Part shown: positions 15,601 through 16,874 of the stretch, in pieces
Layout: each line of letters begins with the position of its first letter
How positions within the stretch are numbered: the first letter of the stretch is position 1
Origin: Bacteroidales bacterium UBA1187
Lineage (GTDB): Bacteria; Bacteroidota; Bacteroidia; Bacteroidales; Paludibacteraceae
Direction: 5' to 3'
DNA: 16,874 nt
NCBI GenBank assembly: GCA_002309835.1
Contig: DBYL01000024.1
Coordinates: 10,987 to 27,860 of the forward strand
Notes under the pieces: model-generated
Told to the model about the DNA's origin: nothing
The model's input: the letters and a program-made list of their open reading frames with translations, nothing else
The model's database searches: none
Translations under genes and position numbers: made by a program

Positions 15601-16872
15601 TACCACCGTCTGCGTTGCATCGTAATCCACATCGTTCTGATTGAAACCATCCAGTTTCGCCAACTGTGCCGGCGTCACTAACGCGATGTCGCGCAGCAGG
15701 GCCTCGTTCAGCATGGATGCGGCTACGGCTTCGTAACTCTCCAGGAACGCACCCATCAATTCCTCGGAATAGTGGTTCGCACTATATTCAGCTTCTACGA
15801 ACAATGCTCCCTCCTTGCTGAATGCTTTGACATACAGTTCGCACTCACGGGTGTTATTATTGAGACGTTGTTGCTCCAGCGGTTTGCCGGCAAAGGTAGT
15901 CTTGGCAAATAAATCGCCATGCCAAGCGAACTGCGTCGCGCATTGCAAGTTCAGATCATGCACCGCGTCGCTGTAGCCGTATGCGGTGTGTTCGCGACAA
16001 CCGCTCGTCAACTCTTGGATGGCCTTCAACCAATCCAGCGTCTTGGTCTCAGCCTCCCATTTGGCGTACATGGGGAAGGTCTTGACGAACATACCGATGG
16101 TATGGGCATTGTCCTTATTGCGACCGTTATAGATCGTATCGAACAGCACTTCCGGTTCGTTGTTATATTTCGCCAGCAGGAACGCATACACACCCGTGAA
16201 GAAGGTACTCTTGTAGATTCCGTTTGCCTTGCAGAACTGCTCCACGCGTGCCGGTTCGATAGCCATCTGGTGCGTCTGTTTGCCTTCTTTCGGCGTATCT
16301 TCTTCCAAGTCGGTCAACAGCGGACTGTACGTATCGCTGCAATCAAAATGGGCTGCATACCATGCTTTATCGGCTTCAAAAGCCTCAGCATTGGCATTGG
16401 CGTTGGCATTGGCTTCTTCCTTCGTTAACTTCTCTCCGTTGTACGCGCGCTCAATATCCGCCAGCAGTACTTGTCGCGACGTACCGTCGGATATAATGTG
16501 ATGGATGTCCTGCAGTAGATAATAGTGCGCTTTATCTTTGAGTAGACGAAGACGGAAAAGACGGTCTTTGAGCAGATCAAAGGGTTGGATGAAACTTGCC
16601 GTCTCTTTCTCGATATCGGAAGTTTCTTCCAACTTCAGTTTCCAATCTTCCATCTGAATACTTGCCTCCGGTTCTCCGTCTGCATTCAGTTCGATGCGTG
16701 TGAAAAGCGAAGGATGATTGAAGACTGCGAATTCGATTGCTTTGCGCAAGCGTTCGGCATCCAGAGAGCCATCAAAGACATACAAATAAGGGATGTTGTA
16801 ACATGGTTCGCCAGCATGTTGCGAACATTCTACATACAGACCGTATTGGGTCTTTGTTAAAGGTGTTTTCAT
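9607..16872 (-). CDS. Dimodular nonribosomal peptide synthetase, C-A-T-C-A-T-reductase
   Basis: The protein is 2421 residues. C1 is about 1-400, with HHIISDG at 124-130. A1 is about 415-905, with core motifs YTSGSTGVPKG 571-581, NGYGPTE 701-707, YRTGD and GRRDGQVKIRGFRIEL. T1 is about 920-995, with probable phosphopantetheine Ser954 in GLTSISS. C2 is about 1020-1430, with HHLIFDG at 1144-1150. A2 is about 1445-1925, with IYTSGSTGKPKG near 1588, YGPTE and GRTDNQIKLRG. T2 is about 1940-2015, with Ser1976 in LGGTS. The thioester reductase is about 2055-2421, with GSTGYLG at 2063-2069 binding NAD(P)H and a T2188/Y2219/K2223 triad. All key residues are present. The family reduces the bound peptide to an aldehyde. 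Starting with a C domain suggests an N-acylated dipeptide. The start ATG is 2 bp from the window edge and fits the usual C-domain beginning, but upstream modules or promoter cannot be seen. A MATE gene follows by 2 bp. Confidence 0.93.
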   Translation of the reverse strand: MKTPLTKTQYGLYVECSQHAGEPCYNIPYLYVFDGSLDAERLRKAIEFAVFNHPSLFTRIELNADGEPEASIQMEDWKLKLEETSDIEKETASFIQPFDLLKDRLFRLRLLKDKAHYYLLQDIHHIISDGTSRQVLLADIERAYNGEKLTKEEANANANANAEAFEADKAWYAAHFDCSDTYSPLLTDLEEDTPKEGKQTHQMAIEPARVEQFCKANGIYKSTFFTGVYAFLLAKYNNEPEVLFDTIYNGRNKDNAHTIGMFVKTFPMYAKWEAETKTLDWLKAIQELTSGCREHTAYGYSDAVHDLNLQCATQFAWHGDLFAKTTFAGKPLEQQRLNNNTRECELYVKAFSKEGALFVEAEYSANHYSEELMGAFLESYEAVAASMLNEALLRDIALVTPAQLAKLDGFNQNDVDYDATQTVVSLFRAQAAKTPDNIAVAYGDKRFTYREVDRISDAIAARVQSKVESRKSKEQVVSVLINRSEWMVMASLGVLKAGCAYQPLDPTYPKERLNFMMQDANASLLIADEELRPIVDEYKGEVLLTKDLAPLPMTNDQLPIISPSDLFIMLYTSGSTGVPKGCQLTHANLVAFIHWYHRYYDLQETDKVTAYASYGFDACMFDMYPALTKGATVYIIPEEMRLDLIAMNDYFEREGITNAFMTTQVAYQFATTIENHSLKHFTTGGEKLASLVPPQGYTLHNGYGPTETTILETCYPVKTKLNNIPIGKALDNTRLYIVDTQGHRLPIGAAGELWIAGPQVSRGYLNRPEKTTEVYIANPFATDDKYARVYRTGDIVRYLPDGNISFVGRRDGQVKIRGFRIELKEVEAVIREFPGIKDVTVQAFDEEGGGKFIAAYIVSDEKIDIQALNAFIMDRKPPYMVPAVTMQIDKIPLNQNQKVNKKALPIPEKKAAAVEESNVPMNVLEQELHDMIAKIVNTEDFGVTTILGYVGLTSISSIKLAVQVNKRFGITLNSKALVKGGSIQSIENEILAALLTGEAGPKAERSVSVSGLGQTWSVTSGPLSYAQTGVYFECLKNPTSTIYNIPYLLSYPAGITAEQVAKAVTNLVEAHPEMHIHFTTKGDSIIQTLADRVPVEVPISEMTDAQLATHKTEFVQPFNLSKAPLYRFEVVKTESGVHLLMDTHHLIFDGGSADLFIRQLSAALEGQTIEKESYTYLQFVADQQRAEESEEFAAAKAFFAEKLANFESASEIPSDLPKTTEQGLIGEAVCVAPHEQVAAFCRKHEITAAHLYLAAVSYVVSRYTNNHDVFLSTISSGRSNLKIADTIGMFVNTLAIGLKIDEGTVADYLKQVSTTFDTTLEHENYPFARINADFGFVPAIAYAYQVGVLSEYKVNGQPIGQELLELNVPKFPINIKIESRGVVVQYDDARYSARAAQGLADSIVAVAERMIAEPAAKLRKLSIISAAQEAELSRMREVATAEVPFHYYHECIPFYAKKTPDALALVACDASYTYKQFDALTNRIANALRARGVAKRSRVALLLPRTSKVFLSIFGVMKAGCAYIPCDPEYPTERIQHILNDSHAPFVITTADRLADFPNAIDVDELLAEPNEAPVDAGITPQDLCYLIYTSGSTGKPKGVMLRHESIANYLYNHPANTHIHAIAETVHAVLCVTTLSFDMSMKEFGGALFNGKTAVIANEEETKNAAMLADLFKRTGADAINATPSRMLQYMELEDFVKAIGQCHVIMCGGEKYADGLLDKLRAAAPNARIFNTYGPTEITVSSNCKELTHTDRVSVGRPLLNYHEFIVDNDGNELPAGVVGELYIGGIGVASGYNDLPEMTAERFIDYKGYRIYKSGDYARWTEEGDVVILGRTDNQIKLRGLRIELGEVEAALAAVEGIKVAVVKIGKIKGIEHLCAYFTADRPIDIPSLKIELGKTLTKYMVPTAYKQMDKMPITPNGKTDIKNLPEPELALSGDYEAPANETEKIFCEIFANILQLDKVGATDNFFELGGTSLVVTRVIIEADKASKHVSYGDVFAHPTPRQLAELLGESAKPIVNDEKVDHFDYTAINNLLQRNTLDVFRKGERQGQCQPLGNVLITGSTGYLGIHILHDLIDSDAENIYCMVRGKSVEAAESRLRTLLYYYFSNAYKDLFGKRLHIVLGDVTNDISQCQGLGQQPINTVFNCAAVVKHFSEGTEIEDVNIGGAQRCVEFCIKTGAKLVHVSTASTRGLWVGEIKEDVYTEQRLYMGQFLGNQYIYSKYMAERLILDAVALHGLSAKIMRVGNLAARSTDGEFQANFSTNSFMGRIRIYHMLGCCPYALRNKKVEFSPINEVAHAIVLLATTPKECTVFHPYNIHGQFLGDVLAGLTSIGEGIRFVEQEEFQKAMDEAGQDPQKAKQMAALLAYQDMGHGQKTADVQRDNDYTTQVLYRLGFSWSPTSWDYVERMLTAIGGFGFFE
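15194..15221. repeat. Four-unit 7-bp tandem repeat inside A domain 1
   Basis: Units ATTGGTA, ATTGGTC, ATTGGTC and ATTGGTA make an exact 28-bp array. On the coding strand it yields the loop TNDQLPII, residues 554-561, just before the ATP-binding A3 motif at about 571. Such NxQLPIT-type peptides are recognisable products of heptamer repeats in other bacteria. Confidence 0.85.
15454..15481. repeat. Second four-unit 7-bp tandem repeat inside A domain 1
   Basis: Units TTTCGAC, TTTCGAC, TTTCGAC and TTTTGAC make an exact 28-bp array. It encodes QSKVESRKSK at residues 464-473, in the loop where the second A domain reads RARGVAKRSR. The unit differs from the array at 15194-15221, but length and copy number are the same. 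Confidence 0.85.
16388..16411. repeat. Four-unit 6-bp repeat encoding Ala-Asn repeats in C domain 1
   Basis: Four copies of GCATTG, one of them GCGTTG, encode most of ANANANANAE (residues 154-163). This is a low-complexity linker shortly after the HHxxxDG active site, at a position where C domains vary in length. A 6-bp unit keeps frame whatever the copy number, unlike the 7-bp arrays. Confidence 0.75.
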
Positions 16873-16874
16873 AT

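Noticed and set aside
1..16874. CRISPR array, tRNA, rRNA, insertion sequence or phage attachment site
   Set aside because: No regularly spaced repeats of CRISPR size, no tRNA-like folds, and no transposase or integrase frames were seen on either strand.

Overview
The window looks like chromosomal DNA from a member of the Bacteroidota, most likely Bacteroidales. Both promoters I can place match the Bacteroidota form (a TTG/TTTG element, a 20-nt gap, then TAnnTTTG), start codons lack clear Shine-Dalgarno sites, and the gene content is typical of gut or rumen Bacteroidales. I cannot name a genus from the sequence alone.

Layout, left to right. Positions 1-58 hold the Ala/Glu-rich tail of an upstream gene (possibly ribosomal protein S16), followed by a hairpin terminator. 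A promoter at 113-144 then drives a tightly packed plus-strand surface-polysaccharide operon at 175-5988. It encodes an EpsG/Wzy-like polymerase, a GT4 glycosyltransferase, a WbsX/GH99-like protein, a second GT4 enzyme and two GT2 enzymes. Most genes overlap by a few bases, so they are probably translationally coupled. No flippase, export or sugar-nucleotide genes are in view.

The operon ends tail to tail, with overlap, against a minus-strand housekeeping pair: ychF (Obg-like ATPase), with its own promoter at 8087-8117, and a coupled CaCA-family calcium/sodium antiporter.

The right half (16872 to 8297, minus strand) is a compact natural-product locus. A 2421-residue dimodular NRPS with order C-A-T-C-A-T-reductase is followed 2 bp later by a MATE exporter. 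The terminal reductase predicts release of a dipeptide aldehyde, probably N-acylated because the protein begins with a condensation domain. Such aldehydes are protease-inhibitor-type molecules or precursors of pyrazinones. The MATE protein is the obvious candidate exporter.

The most unusual observations are these. (1) The 237-bp gap between the MATE gene and ychF holds a decayed, internally deleted copy of the NRPS reductase C-terminus, the scar of a lost second NRPS gene or of a duplication. (2) Short arrays of four 7-bp units with different unit sequences occur in the intergenic gap at 5161-5188 and twice inside the first adenylation domain, where the reading frame stays open through them. 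(3) Perfect inverted repeats sit across the predicted transcription start of both promoters.
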